47,052 nt of DNA from contig NZ_VRTT01000057.1 of NCBI RefSeq assembly GCF_008017805.1, forward strand, positions 1 to 47,052. Direction: 5' to 3'. The notes under the pieces were generated by a model. That model saw nothing but the letters and a program-made list of their open reading frames with translations, did no database searches and was not told where the DNA came from. The stretch comes from Paenibacillus sp. N3.4 (lineage in GTDB: Bacteria; Bacillota; Bacilli; Paenibacillales; NBRC-103111). A program made the translations under genes and the position numbers. Shown in pieces: positions 1-8,375 of the stretch. Within the stretch, counting starts at the first letter, position 1. Each line of letters begins with the position of its first letter.

Positions 1-292
1 CCTCCGTAACGCGGAAAAACAGCTTTACAGCTCATCATACCAGCCATTCTCTCTTTTCCCTTCGCTGTAAGCACGTTTTTCATGCTTACAGCGTCGCTGA
101 CGGGCCTCTTGCCTTCTGTAACACGGAAACACAGCTTTACAGCTCATCATACCAGCCATTCTCTCTTTTCCCTTCGCTGTAAGCACGTTTTTCGTGCTTA
201 CAGCGTCGCTGACGGGCCTCTTGCCCTCCGTAACGCGGAAAAACAGCTTTACAGCTCATCTTTTCCTTAGCTGTAAGCGCGCTTTAGAGACT
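1..292. repeat. 112-bp tandem repeat with internal hairpins
   Basis: The motif GTAACRCGG recurs at 6, 118 and 230, an exact 112-bp period. There are two full copies and a third that diverges after about 260. Each full copy carries an inverted repeat of the form GCTGTAAGCACG-TTTTT-CGTGCTTACAGC. It is perfect (12-bp stem, 5-nt loop) at 176-204 and has one mismatch at 64-92. The array reaches the left window edge, so total copy number is unknown. An open frame across it at 82-270 is composed only of repeat sequence and is not taken as a gene. Function is unknown; an intergenic repeat family or hairpin array is plausible. Confidence 0.85.
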
Positions 293-350
293 ATCGGACA
301 ACTCTTTTAGGGAATAAACGGGCTGTCGGATCATTTGTAGTCGATTGTAG

Positions 351-530
351 TCAATTATTTATTTTTTGCCAAACTCTCTGGACTTGTTCGAAGTCAAAAA
401 CAGCGTTATCTTCATAGGCATGCCGTTTGAGGTCTACATTTCTATCTGTAAGCACGGTTGTTCGGCGTAACCCTGGAGTTGTTGCTCTTATTGACTGCTC
501 TAACGCCCAAGAACATATAAATTCTCCATG
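351..530 (-). pseudogene. Possible C-terminal gene remnant
   Basis: A stop-free frame on the minus strand ends with TGA at 351-353. It reads as a protein-like stretch (…WALEQSIRATTPGLRR… then …FDFEQVQRVWQKINN). It has no credible start or ribosome-binding site of its own and runs into the tex terminator at 531-565. I do not recognise the family. It may be the tail of a decayed gene, or an accidental open frame. The rest of 293-583 contains only short inverted and direct repeats. Confidence 0.25.
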
Positions 531-565
531 AAAAAAGCAGTTAGAAGCTAATCGCTCCTAACTGC
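531..565 (-). terminator. Rho-independent terminator of tex
   Basis: A perfect 8-bp stem, GCAGTTAG (537-544) with CTAACTGC (558-565), is followed on the minus strand by six T (A run 531-536). It lies about 20 bp past the tex stop codon. Confidence 0.85.
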
Positions 566-583
566 CGTATAACTAAGCGCCTG

Positions 584-2902
584 TTATTGTGGCTTCTTCA
601 TGGTCAATCCTACGCGACCTTTCTTCTCGTCCACGTTCAAAACCCACACCTGGACGATATCTCCCACCGAGACGACATCCATCGGATGCTTGACGAAGCC
701 GTTTTTCAGTTGGGAGATGTGGACCAAGCCATCGTTCTTGATGCCGATATCGACGAAGGCTCCGAAGTCGATCACATTGCGCACGGTGCCGGTCAATTCC
801 ATGCCCGGCACAAGATCTTCAAGCTGCAGCACGTCGGTGCGGAAGATCGGCGCTGGGACTTCGTCCCGCGGATCTCGCCCAGGCCGCTGCAGGCTGTCTA
901 GGATGTCCCGCAGCGTCGGGACACCTACGCCTAGCTTAGGAGCCAGTTCCGCTGGCTCCAGCGTCTGCAGCAGCGCCAGAAGCTGCTGCGTGCCCAGCTG
1001 CGCCAGTTCCAGGCGCAGCTCCTTGAACAGCCGATCCACCACGTCGTAAGACTCCGGATGGATCGGGGTGTTGTCGAGCGGGTTGCGGCCGCCCGCAATC
1101 CGCATGAACCCGACACACTGCTCGAAGGTTTTCGCGCCAAGGCGCGGAACCTTCGACAGCTCTTGTCGGGAATTGAACTTGCCGTTCTCCTCGCGATACT
1201 TGACGATGTTTTTGGCCAGTGTCGCGTTCACACCCGACACATAGGAAAGCAGTGACGGCGATGCCGTGTTCAAATCGACGCCGACATGATTAACGGCCGA
1301 CTCCACAACGGCCTTCAAGTTCTCGTCGAGCCGCTTCTGCGAGACATCGTGTTGGTATTGCCCCACGCCGATTGCCTTCGGCTCGATCTTCACCAGCTCC
1401 GCGAGCGGGTCCTGCAGCCTCCGCGCGATCGAAATCGCGCTGCGCTCGGCCACGTCGAGCTCAGGGAATTCTGTCTGCGCCAGCTTCGACGCAGAATACA
1501 CGCTCGCCCCCGCTTCGTTGACGATCAAGTACTTGAGCTTCTGATCCTTGATCTCTCCGATCAGCTCCGCTACAAACTGCTCCGTTTCACGGGAAGCCGT
1601 TCCATTGCCAATGACGATCAGCTCTACGCTGTACTTGCTGATCAATTGCTTGAACTTCGCCTTCGCTTCCGCGACCTTATTGTTCGGAGGAGTAGGATAC
1701 GTGACGGCGATTTCAAGCATTTTACCGGTGTCGTCAATAACAGCCAGCTTACAGCCTGTCCGGAAGGCCGGATCGACACCCAGCACCACATGCCCTTTGA
1801 TGGGAGCTTGGAGCAGCAGATTACGCAGATTTTCGGCGAAAATCTTAATCGCTTGCTCCTCGCCCATCTCGGTCATTTCATTGCGCACTTCACGCTCAAT
1901 GGATGGCGCTATCAATCGTTTATAAGCATCTTCAACGATTGTGCGAAGGACATCCTGTACCACCGATTGGCCTTTGATGACCTGACGCGAGATATAATCG
2001 TGTATTTTATCAATGGCAACATCCATACCAACCTTCAGTAGGTCTTCCCGTTCCCCACGATTAATCGCAAGAATCCGGTGAGGCGGCAAACGCTTCACTG
2101 GCTCTTGATAAGCATAATACATCTCGTAGACAGACTCCTGCTTCGCATCCTTAGCCTCTGTCCGCAATATCCCCTGATCATGCGTATATTTTCGCACCCA
2201 AGCACGAATCTTCGCATCATCCGCAATGTTTTCCGCAAGGATATCCATAGCGCCTTGAATCGCCTCTGCTGCGCTTCCAACCTGCTTGTCCGCATTCACA
2301 TAGCGCTCAGCCTCTTGATCCAATGAGCCTTGACGAGGCTGCTTCCAGATCCACTCGGCTAATGGCTCCAGACCTCGTTCTTTGGCCACACTTGCTCTCG
2401 TTTTACGCTTTTGACGAAAAGGTCTGTACAAATCTTCAATTTCCTGCAGCTTCGCAGCAGCCTCAATCGCTTTACGCAGTTCATCCGTAAGTTTACCCTG
2501 ATCGTTGATTAACCGCACAACCTCGATCTTTCGATCTTCCAGGTTACGTAAATATTGCAAACGCTCTTCAATATCCCGCAGTTGATTCTCGTCCAATTCA
2601 CCGGTCATTTCTTTCCGGTAACGTGCAATGAAAGGAATTGTATTTCCCTCGTCCAATAGCCCCATTGTCGTTTTTACTTTTCCTGTAGGCAATTGCAATT
2701 CAACAGAAATTTGCTTCAGGATTCGCTCTTGGATCTCCGCTTTTTTTTCTTCCGATAACTGTACCTTTTCAGCAGGCTCCTCATACTCACTGGCCTTTAT
2801 TCCTTGCTTTGGCGCTTCGGTTGCATGTCCCGTTCCACCCGCAGCTCCCTCCATCGCAAGAAAGCATTTCTCATTCCATTTATCCAACAATGCCATCGTC
2901 AT
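584..2902 (-). CDS. tex: Tex family RNA-binding transcription accessory protein
   Basis: Homologue of B. subtilis YdcI and Bordetella Tex, cytoplasmic proteins that bind nucleic acid and affect transcription. In order: the Tex N-terminal helical domain (LPTGKVKTTMGLLDEGNTIP and following, about 70-260); a YqgF/RNase-H-like domain near 370-500 (VLGVDPAFRTGCKLA); helix-hairpin-helix repeats near 545-605 (NTASPSLLSYVSGV); and a C-terminal S1 domain in the last 75 residues (FGAFVDIGIKNDGLVHIS). Family proteins are about 720 aa. Here about 50 extra, low-complexity residues precede the conserved start. The ATG at 2902 is supported by GGAG 8 nt upstream. A terminator separates it from ndoA, so it may have its own promoter, although order follows B. 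subtilis. Confidence 0.97.
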   Translation of the reverse strand: MTMALLDKWNEKCFLAMEGAAGGTGHATEAPKQGIKASEYEEPAEKVQLSEEKKAEIQERILKQISVELQLPTGKVKTTMGLLDEGNTIPFIARYRKEMTGELDENQLRDIEERLQYLRNLEDRKIEVVRLINDQGKLTDELRKAIEAAAKLQEIEDLYRPFRQKRKTRASVAKERGLEPLAEWIWKQPRQGSLDQEAERYVNADKQVGSAAEAIQGAMDILAENIADDAKIRAWVRKYTHDQGILRTEAKDAKQESVYEMYYAYQEPVKRLPPHRILAINRGEREDLLKVGMDVAIDKIHDYISRQVIKGQSVVQDVLRTIVEDAYKRLIAPSIEREVRNEMTEMGEEQAIKIFAENLRNLLLQAPIKGHVVLGVDPAFRTGCKLAVIDDTGKMLEIAVTYPTPPNNKVAEAKAKFKQLISKYSVELIVIGNGTASRETEQFVAELIGEIKDQKLKYLIVNEAGASVYSASKLAQTEFPELDVAERSAISIARRLQDPLAELVKIEPKAIGVGQYQHDVSQKRLDENLKAVVESAVNHVGVDLNTASPSLLSYVSGVNATLAKNIVKYREENGKFNSRQELSKVPRLGAKTFEQCVGFMRIAGGRNPLDNTPIHPESYDVVDRLFKELRLELAQLGTQQLLALLQTLEPAELAPKLGVGVPTLRDILDSLQRPGRDPRDEVPAPIFRTDVLQLEDLVPGMELTGTVRNVIDFGAFVDIGIKNDGLVHISQLKNGFVKHPMDVVSVGDIVQVWVLNVDEKKGRVGLTMKKPQ

Positions 2903-2937
2903 TACCCCAACTCCATTAGTAGATATGTGTACAAACC

Positions 2938-2965
2938 AAAAAACGAGGGGACTTGTCGCCCTCGT
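2938..2965 (-). terminator. Terminator after ndoA
   Basis: A 7-bp stem, ACGAGGG (2943-2949) with CCCTCGT (2959-2965), is followed on the minus strand by a T run (A run 2938-2943). It lies between the ndoA stop and the tex start. Confidence 0.8.
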
Positions 2966-2981
2966 CCGTTCCAGACCTTAT

Positions 2982-3332
2982 TCAAAATTCTATCAGTCCC
3001 ACACTAATTTGCAAGGAGTCATCGACCTTCCGCATCGTTTCTTCGTCCAAATGCGTAATCTTATCGGTTAGCCGTTGCTTGTCAATCGTCCTGATCTGTT
3101 CAAGCAGAATCACCGAATCTCGATCGAAACCGTGCGTTTCCGCATCGATTTCCACGTGCGTGGGAAGCTTTGCCTTCTGGATTTGAGCTGTAATGGCTGC
3201 AACAATCACGGTTGGGCTAAAGCGGTTGCCGATATCATTTTGGATCACTAGAACAGGACGAACGCCTCCCTGCTCCGATCCTACTACCGGTGAAAGATCT
3301 GCAAAAAATACATCGCCACGTTTCACAATCAC
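2982..3332 (-). CDS. ndoA: EndoA/MazF-type mRNA interferase toxin
   Basis: This 116-aa protein has the same length as B. subtilis EndoA and is nearly identical to it from memory (MIVKRGDVFFADLSPVVGSE…). EndoA is a ribosome-independent endoribonuclease that cuts mRNA at UACAU. R25 and T48, reported active-site residues of the B. subtilis enzyme, are present (GGVRPVLV and VAAITAQ). The start is GTG at 3330-3332. Its Shine-Dalgarno sequence (GGGGTG) lies inside the last codons of the antitoxin gene, and the gap is only 4 bp, so the two are probably translationally coupled. Conservation suggests a fully functional toxin. Confidence 0.97.
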   Translation of the reverse strand: MIVKRGDVFFADLSPVVGSEQGGVRPVLVIQNDIGNRFSPTVIVAAITAQIQKAKLPTHVEIDAETHGFDRDSVILLEQIRTIDKQRLTDKITHLDEETMRKVDDSLQISVGLIEF

Positions 3333-3336
3333 TGAT

Positions 3337-3618
3337 CTACACCCCGCTTACTAAGCGCTCAAGCGTGCCGTCCGCTTCTTCCTCCGCTTGAAAAGCTTCA
3401 GATGCCATGCTGAGATTAATTTTCGCCATCTCCATATACCCACGCTGCATGGATTCGCGTAAACTGCGCTTTTTACGTTCAATTAAATACAACTTCATTG
3501 CCTGGCGAATAAATTCGCTGCGGTTGGAGTTCTCCTTCTCGACAATGCCATCCACTTCTTGCAATAGATTGTCAGGCAAACTAATCATGATTCTTTTCGT
3601 ATTATGCGCATTGCTCAC
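3337..3618 (-). CDS. ndoAI: EndoAI/MazE-type antitoxin
   Basis: A 93-aa ribbon-helix-helix antitoxin that neutralises EndoA. The N-terminal RHH is visible (RIMISLPDNLLQEVDG), followed by the family signature RGYMEMAKINLSMASEA and the terminal ERLVSGV. I chose the GTG at 3616-3618, preceded by GGGGGT. The longer frame from a TTG at 3651 lacks a ribosome-binding site and adds 11 non-conserved residues. With this start the length equals B. subtilis EndoAI. RHH proteins of this kind can bind DNA, so autoregulation is possible but not shown by the sequence. Confidence 0.95.
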   Translation of the reverse strand: MSNAHNTKRIMISLPDNLLQEVDGIVEKENSNRSEFIRQAMKLYLIERKKRSLRESMQRGYMEMAKINLSMASEAFQAEEEADGTLERLVSGV

Positions 3619-3685
3619 ACTCTCGCACCCCCAGAAACGATACAAAGACAATATTACCAGTATGTCTTCCTAAAAACCAATTTAT

Positions 3686-3714
3686 ACAATAGATATATGC
3701 CTTGGGTATATCAA
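3686..3714 (-). promoter_or_regulatory. Candidate SigA promoter for ndoAI-ndoA
   Basis: On the minus strand there is a -35 TTGATA (3709-3714), a 17-bp spacer and a -10 TATTGT (3686-3691), about 70 bp before the ndoAI start, in the 190-bp space after alr. Confidence 0.5.
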
Positions 3715-3841
3715 TTATGTTACACCCTTTGCCTATCAGATTCTCAATACTTAGTATTCGGTAGCCTACTGAGAAAATCCTCTCCGTTTACCTTAAAAAT
3801 TACATGGTAATTTTATACAGCGTCACTCTCATCCCAAAACA

Positions 3842-5032
3842 TCAGTAACGATGACGCATCAGCGGATTAATTGCATCCATACGTTCTCCACCGCGAACAT
3901 ATACACGGGCCACTCGATGGGAGATCATACATATAATTTCATAATTAATGGTACCGAGCTGACGGGCCACTTCTTCTACCGTGATTCGCTCTCCTTGCTG
4001 TTCACCAATCAACACAACCTCATCAAGAGGCTGAACGTTCGGTACATCAGATACGTTGATCATACATTGATCCATACAGATTCTGCCGACAATTGGCACT
4101 TTTTGGCCCCGTACAATCACTTCAGCTTTATTCGATAGCATCCGTGAATAACCATCCGCATAACCGATTGGCAAAGTCGCGATCTGTTCCTCGGATTGCG
4201 TGTGATAAATCGTTCCGTAGCTGACTCCTGAGCCCTGAGGCAAGGTTTTAAGATGGACGATTCCTGTTTTGAGGCTAAGTACGGGTTTCAACTTGATCTT
4301 CTCTTGGTTCACATCTTCGGAAGGATATAGTCCGTACATGGATATTCCCAACCGCACCATGGAATACGTCAAACCTGGCAAATCAATGGCCGCTGCACTA
4401 TTGCCTGCGTGAATATAAGGGAACTCGACACCTTTATTTGTAAAATGGGTTACAATTCGCTCAAATCGACGATATTGTTCATAGGTGTAGGACTTGTCGA
4501 CTTCATCAGCGTTTGCATAGTGAGTAAACAAACCTTCAACTTCCACATTCGAAAGCGTCAATGCTCTTTCAATGAAAGGAATGGCATCCTGTTCGGTATG
4601 CAAACCTATCCGTCCCATCCCTGTATCCAGCTTAATATGAATCCTTAGCTTATTCTGGAGAGCATGTTCACTCGTTTGCTCTTGTATACACAGACGTTCA
4701 AGAACATCATGACTGTAAACAGCGATGGTCACGTCGAGTTCCCGCGCTTTTTCAAGCCCCTCAGGCGGTGTGTAGCCAAGAACAAGAATCGGAGCTTTAA
4801 TACCCGCATTCCTAAGTTCCAGCGCTTCATCGAAAAAAGCTACCCCCAGGTAATCGACCCCTGCCGCGATAACTTCTTTGGATACTTCAACAGCCCCATG
4901 TCCGTACGCATCCGCTTTTACGACTGCCATCTGCTTCATTCCTGCAGGCAGTACCCTCTGAAAACCTTCAATGTTGCTTCGCAGTGCATCTAACGATATT
5001 TCTACCCACGTGGGACGATAAAAAGCATCCAC
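3842..5032 (-). CDS. alr: Alanine racemase
   Basis: PLP-dependent fold-type III enzyme converting L-alanine to D-alanine for peptidoglycan synthesis. At 396 aa it is of normal family length. The PLP lysine is K39 in the motif VVKADAYGHG, and the opposing catalytic tyrosine is about Y272 in GSGVSYG. Also visible are the conserved MVRLGISMYGLYPS segment, GYADGYSR and CMDQCMINV. It sits between ydcC and ndoAI, exactly as dal/alrA does in B. subtilis. A good promoter lies upstream at 5137-5166. Start ATG at 5032 is preceded by AGAGGTGAACGCA. Confidence 0.98.
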   Translation of the reverse strand: MDAFYRPTWVEISLDALRSNIEGFQRVLPAGMKQMAVVKADAYGHGAVEVSKEVIAAGVDYLGVAFFDEALELRNAGIKAPILVLGYTPPEGLEKARELDVTIAVYSHDVLERLCIQEQTSEHALQNKLRIHIKLDTGMGRIGLHTEQDAIPFIERALTLSNVEVEGLFTHYANADEVDKSYTYEQYRRFERIVTHFTNKGVEFPYIHAGNSAAAIDLPGLTYSMVRLGISMYGLYPSEDVNQEKIKLKPVLSLKTGIVHLKTLPQGSGVSYGTIYHTQSEEQIATLPIGYADGYSRMLSNKAEVIVRGQKVPIVGRICMDQCMINVSDVPNVQPLDEVVLIGEQQGERITVEEVARQLGTINYEIICMISHRVARVYVRGGERMDAINPLMRHRY

Positions 5033-5136
5033 TTGCGTTCACCTCTTTTTTCAAATGCAAAGGACAAGGGAAGGCCTACTCCTAATCGAGCAGGACTCCC
5101 CTTCCTATTTCCGAAACCGTTCGGACCAATAAACCT

Positions 5137-5166
5137 ATGTTAATGCCTATCATGAAAAACTGTCAA
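5137..5166 (-). promoter_or_regulatory. Candidate SigA promoter for alr
   Basis: On the minus strand there is a perfect -35 TTGACA (5161-5166), an 18-bp spacer and a -10 TAACAT (5137-5142), about 105 bp before the alr start. The leader also holds a small hairpin (TCCGAA/TTCGGA, about 5110-5125). Confidence 0.6.
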
Positions 5167-5202
5167 CCTTCAAGGCTGTACATCTTATATTTCTTTCATT
5201 CC

Positions 5203-6390
5203 TTACTTCCCGGACTGCCCTTCTGTAGCCATTGCGACTTTGATCATTTCACTCGTAGGCAAATCGCCTGTTGACAATTTGAACTCAACACCGTCATTCG
5301 TCCAAGTGAGAGTCTTTTTCTCATCTCCTGTAAGCACAGCAATCGTGTATCCCAGATCAACTATCGTACCCGGCTGTAAGGATACCGACTTCGATTGCGG
5401 TCTTACCTCGATGAGACTAAAATTGTACTTCCCTTTATATCGGAGCAATACGGCTGGGTCCTCCCCAAGCTTCATATCGGTAATATCCTGCTTCACAACT
5501 TCTTTAGGAAGGTAGGAAGGCTCAATAACTCCGATACTTTGCGGCTTGCTGGCCGCGGCATTCGTCTTTGTCGTATCCGTACCTGATTTTGCTCCGGCAG
5601 CTTTCTGACCGGCTTGACCGCTACTTGCTGTTTGATCGGATTGACCGCCTGTTGCGGTAAGATTTTTGTCAGTGACAGATTTATTGCCTGCTGCAAGATG
5701 ATCAGCATCGGATTGATTAGCGTCAGCCATCGTAGGCAATGTTTTCATATTCCAACTGGTCATATTCCGTTCCATTTGGAAATAGTCCTTATCAAATTTT
5801 GCATCAAACTCAAACTTTGTGAAGTTCACTTGCACCAATACGTTTTGGTTGGCATCAGATACCTGAACCTGCCTAGGTGCCAATGTTTTTTTATTCAGCC
5901 AAATTTTTTGGCGGGACAATTGTTCATTTTGGTAATTAGCCGCTACATCAAACACATAGGTATCGTTATCTGTTGTAAATTGACGATCCTTATCGGCGAT
6001 AATACTTTTCGCCAGAGATTGGAACAAATAAACCTGTCCCTGATTTTCAGGCCAATCGCTTTGAAAACGGAAGCTTTTCTTCAGATGAGGGGTAAGTACA
6101 AATACACCCTCTTCATTGCGCAGCACAATCTGCGTGACATCCTTCTGCGCGTTTGTTAGCGAAATACGATAGAAATGATCCGGAGAAAATGCAACTTCCA
6201 CCTGATATTCCTGCGGCTGCTGCCCCGTATGCAGAATCATGCTGCCTGAAGCCTGATAACTGCCCGACTTGCTGATCACATGATCCAAATCCTTAACGAT
6301 AGATCCTGCATCCTTCTTGCCCATCCCGCACCCTGCGAGAACCAATACTAAGCTCATCATCACTGCTGCCATCCATGTGACCCGGCGCAT
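5203..6390 (-). CDS. ydcC: YdcC-like LolA-fold sporulation lipoprotein
   Basis: A 395-aa lipoprotein. The signal peptide has a clear lipobox LVLAGC, with the lipidated cysteine at C21. Residues about 30-215 look like the LolA/outer-membrane lipoprotein carrier-like fold (SYQASGSMILHT…). A Ser/Gly/Ala/Gln-rich linker follows at about 235-285. The C-terminal segment (IEPSYLPKEV… then SEMIKVA) looks like the DUF4367 domain. Position directly upstream of alr matches B. subtilis ydcC, and GerS of Clostridioides is a more distant relative in spore germination. Upstream at 6431-6460 a weak SigE-like arrangement (GCATAAT, 14 nt, CATATGCAT) can be seen. The orthology call rests mainly on synteny plus domain pattern. 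Confidence 0.85.
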   Translation of the reverse strand: MRRVTWMAAVMMSLVLVLAGCGMGKKDAGSIVKDLDHVISKSGSYQASGSMILHTGQQPQEYQVEVAFSPDHFYRISLTNAQKDVTQIVLRNEEGVFVLTPHLKKSFRFQSDWPENQGQVYLFQSLAKSIIADKDRQFTTDNDTYVFDVAANYQNEQLSRQKIWLNKKTLAPRQVQVSDANQNVLVQVNFTKFEFDAKFDKDYFQMERNMTSWNMKTLPTMADANQSDADHLAAGNKSVTDKNLTATGGQSDQTASSGQAGQKAAGAKSGTDTTKTNAAASKPQSIGVIEPSYLPKEVVKQDITDMKLGEDPAVLLRYKGKYNFSLIEVRPQSKSVSLQPGTIVDLGYTIAVLTGDEKKTLTWTNDGVEFKLSTGDLPTSEMIKVAMATEGQSGK

Positions 6391-6492
6391 TCGATCATCC
6401 CCTCACTCTTGAATAACTATCCAATAGTACATGCATATGAGGGGACTTGGCCGATTATGCAGACAAGTTTGGGCTTGACCGTGGGAAAGCAC

Positions 6493-6549
6493 TTGATTTT
6501 TCTGACTGTAATGTGTATTGTGGAATTAAAGATTTAGATAATTATCTAA
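6493..6549 (+). promoter_or_regulatory. Promoter with palindromic operator for the sdpR-like operon
   Basis: A -35 TTGATT (6493-6498), 17-bp spacer and -10 TATTGT (6516-6521) are followed by a perfect 16-bp palindrome TTAGATAATTATCTAA (6534-6549) just past the expected transcription start. An ArsR-type repressor is the first gene, so this is the likely autoregulatory operator. Confidence 0.65.
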
Positions 6550-6577
6550 TAGTCTAATACATGGAGATGAACCCATC

Positions 6578-6850
6578 GTGAATGAATCGTTCAAAGCTTT
6601 ATCCGATCCGACCCGAAGGGCGATCATCAAACTGCTCCGCGACAAAAATCGAACCGCAGGAGAAATCGCTGATCATTTTCAAATGACCAAACCGAGCATC
6701 TCCCATCATTTGAACGCATTGAAAGCAGCAAAGTTAATTTTGGACGAACGTCAGGGACAGCATATTATGTACTCACTGAATACGACGGTCGTTCAGGAAG
6801 TCATGGGTTGGTTTATGGACATGATAAAAAAAGGAGAGGAAGAAACATGA
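6578..6850 (+). CDS. sdpR: ArsR-family autorepressor (SdpR-like)
   Basis: A 90-aa winged-helix regulator (FKALSDPTRRAIIKLL…, recognition helix region MTKPSISHHLNALKAAKLI). It lacks the cysteine metal-binding motif of metal-sensing ArsR proteins, consistent with the SdpR autorepressor type encoded beside sdpI. Start is GTG at 6578 with GGAG about 11 nt upstream. Its TGA overlaps the ATG of the next gene. A palindrome near the start site is the probable binding site. How the signal reaches it is not visible; in B. subtilis the SdpI membrane protein sequesters SdpR. Confidence 0.88.
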   Translation: MNESFKALSDPTRRAIIKLLRDKNRTAGEIADHFQMTKPSISHHLNALKAAKLILDERQGQHIMYSLNTTVVQEVMGWFMDMIKKGEEET

Positions 6851-7524
6851 GCAACAAAGCGAAATTAAAATGGGGCTGGAGAGACATTGTATTGCTGGTC
6901 ATCGTGCTTATCCCTGTAGTAATCGGACTGGCGATGTACAAGGAACTACCCGATCAATTGGCATCCCACTTCGATATGCAAGGCAATGCTAATAGATTTA
7001 TGAGCAAGCCGCTTTTCTTTACTTTCATGATCGTGTTAAATCTGGTAATTGCCATTTCATTGAAAGTAGTCCCTAAGCTGGATCCGAAGCGTGCGAACTA
7101 TGAGAAATTTACAGACGTTTATGAGCTGCTTCGTGTTGTTATCGTCCTCTTTTTAAGCGGCATTTTCGTTATGGTGCTGCTTCATAATCGCGGCTATGCT
7201 GTGCCTATGAGTTTAGTTATGTATGTGTCTCTCGGTGGGTTGTGGATCATCTTCGGCAATTATATGGGTCGCATTCGCCATAACTACACGTTGGGCATTC
7301 GTACGCCCTGGACGCTGGCTAATGAGGAAGTGTGGAGGAAGACGCACCGTCTCACAGGGCCTCTATGGGTATTATGCGGGTTGGTCATGCTCGTATGCGG
7401 TTTTATCGGCAATGTAACTGTGCCGTATGTTCTATTCGTCTGTATTGGCATCTCGATTGCTATCCCTGTGCTGTATTCTTATGTCATCTATCGAAGAATC
7501 CTTCATGATGGAAAGAAACAGTAA
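6847..7524 (+). CDS. sdpI: SdpI/DUF1648 family membrane protein
   Basis: A 225-aa polytopic membrane protein. The start at 6847 follows GGAGAGG and overlaps the repressor stop as ATGA. The N-terminal DUF1648 segment contains PDQLASHFDMQGNANR. The SdpI domain (NYMGRIRHNYTLGIRTPWTL, EVWRKTHRLTG) is textbook. B. subtilis SdpI confers immunity to the SDP cannibalism toxin and acts with SdpR. No sdpC toxin gene is in the window, so this may be a stand-alone immunity/signalling pair rather than part of a toxin system. Confidence 0.93.
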   Translation: MSNKAKLKWGWRDIVLLVIVLIPVVIGLAMYKELPDQLASHFDMQGNANRFMSKPLFFTFMIVLNLVIAISLKVVPKLDPKRANYEKFTDVYELLRVVIVLFLSGIFVMVLLHNRGYAVPMSLVMYVSLGGLWIIFGNYMGRIRHNYTLGIRTPWTLANEEVWRKTHRLTGPLWVLCGLVMLVCGFIGNVTVPYVLFVCIGISIAIPVLYSYVIYRRILHDGKKQ

Positions 7525-8292
7525 ATGGTAACCTCCCTTACACTTACGGGAATTCTGCTGCAAGGAATCATTCCCGTTGTCGGCATTATCGGCATTTTCT
7601 TGTACTTTTATAGGAAAGAACGTTTTAGTTGGAAACCCGTTGCGGCAGGTGCGCTTACTTTTTTCTTTTTTACGCAAATACTTGAAAAAATACTACATCT
7701 GGCCGTGTTGGGGACGAACCCAGATTTCAGCAAGCAAACGCTTCTGCTTATTATCTATGGTCCCCTTGCGGCTGGCGTTTTTGAGGAAACGGGCCGATAT
7801 CTGATCATGCTTTTGTTACTAAAAAGGTACCGTCAACGCAAGGACGGCATCGCCTTTGGAATCGGTCACGGAGGTTTCGAAGCACTTTTCATCGGTTTGC
7901 TCGGCTGTGTACAGAGCCTAACCTATGCGCTTCTGCTTAACCAAGGCAAACTAGACGCGCTGCTAGCCGGCAAATTGCCTGTTGAGACGATTGCTTCGTT
8001 AAAAGACACCTTACTGAATGTGCCTTTCTCTCATTTGCTTATGGGCGGGCTGGAAAGACTACCTGCCATTGTGATTCAAATTGCCTTGTCCCTCTTCATC
8101 CTTTACGGTATTCGGACAGGCAAGAAATCCGTATGGCCCACAGCCATTTTACTGCACGCTACTTTTGATTTTCTTCCCGCTATGTATCAGGCACATTATG
8201 TCAATTTGTGGATAGCTGAAGGATTTGTCTTTCTTTTTGGATGCTTGGCTGCCGCCTATATCACTAAGTCGCGACAGATATTCAGCTCATAG
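7525..8292 (+). CDS. YhfC-family intramembrane metalloprotease-like protein
   Basis: A 255-aa protein with about seven membrane segments. It begins immediately after the sdpI stop, so it is probably in the same operon. Motifs GVFEETGRYL (about 92), GIGHGGFEALFIG (about 112) and LLHATFDFLPA (about 209) match the Glu-Glu/His/His pattern of YhfC and related CPBP/PrsW-like membrane proteases. The B. subtilis protein is poorly characterised. Here, linkage to sdpR/sdpI suggests a role in toxin immunity or in processing a membrane signal; this is inference only. Confidence 0.8.
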   Translation: MVTSLTLTGILLQGIIPVVGIIGIFLYFYRKERFSWKPVAAGALTFFFFTQILEKILHLAVLGTNPDFSKQTLLLIIYGPLAAGVFEETGRYLIMLLLLKRYRQRKDGIAFGIGHGGFEALFIGLLGCVQSLTYALLLNQGKLDALLAGKLPVETIASLKDTLLNVPFSHLLMGGLERLPAIVIQIALSLFILYGIRTGKKSVWPTAILLHATFDFLPAMYQAHYVNLWIAEGFVFLFGCLAAAYITKSRQIFSS

Positions 8293-8375
8293 ATTTCATT
8301 CACTTAATTCGCACTTATTTACATGTTCATCCTAGTCACAGCGCATATAACGCCATTCAAACAATCCAGCGATGA

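Noticed and set aside
82..270. Open frame across the 112-bp repeats
   Set aside because: It consists wholly of repeat sequence, with no ribosome-binding site and no protein-like composition.
1..292. CRISPR array
   Set aside because: The repeat unit is the full 112-bp period with near-identical content; there are no short repeats separated by unique spacers.
1286..2041. Long open frame antisense to tex (and several shorter ones there)
   Set aside because: tex is strongly conserved on the other strand; the antisense frame has no family resemblance or ribosome-binding site and results from the GC-rich codon pattern.
5045..5110. Terminator between ydcC and alr
   Set aside because: The GGAAGG/CCTTCC inverted repeat is imperfect, widely spaced and lacks a T tract on the minus strand.
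6431..6460. SigE-type promoter for ydcC
   Set aside because: The -35-like GCATAAT is good, but the -10 matches the consensus only in CATA, so it is not listed as a feature.
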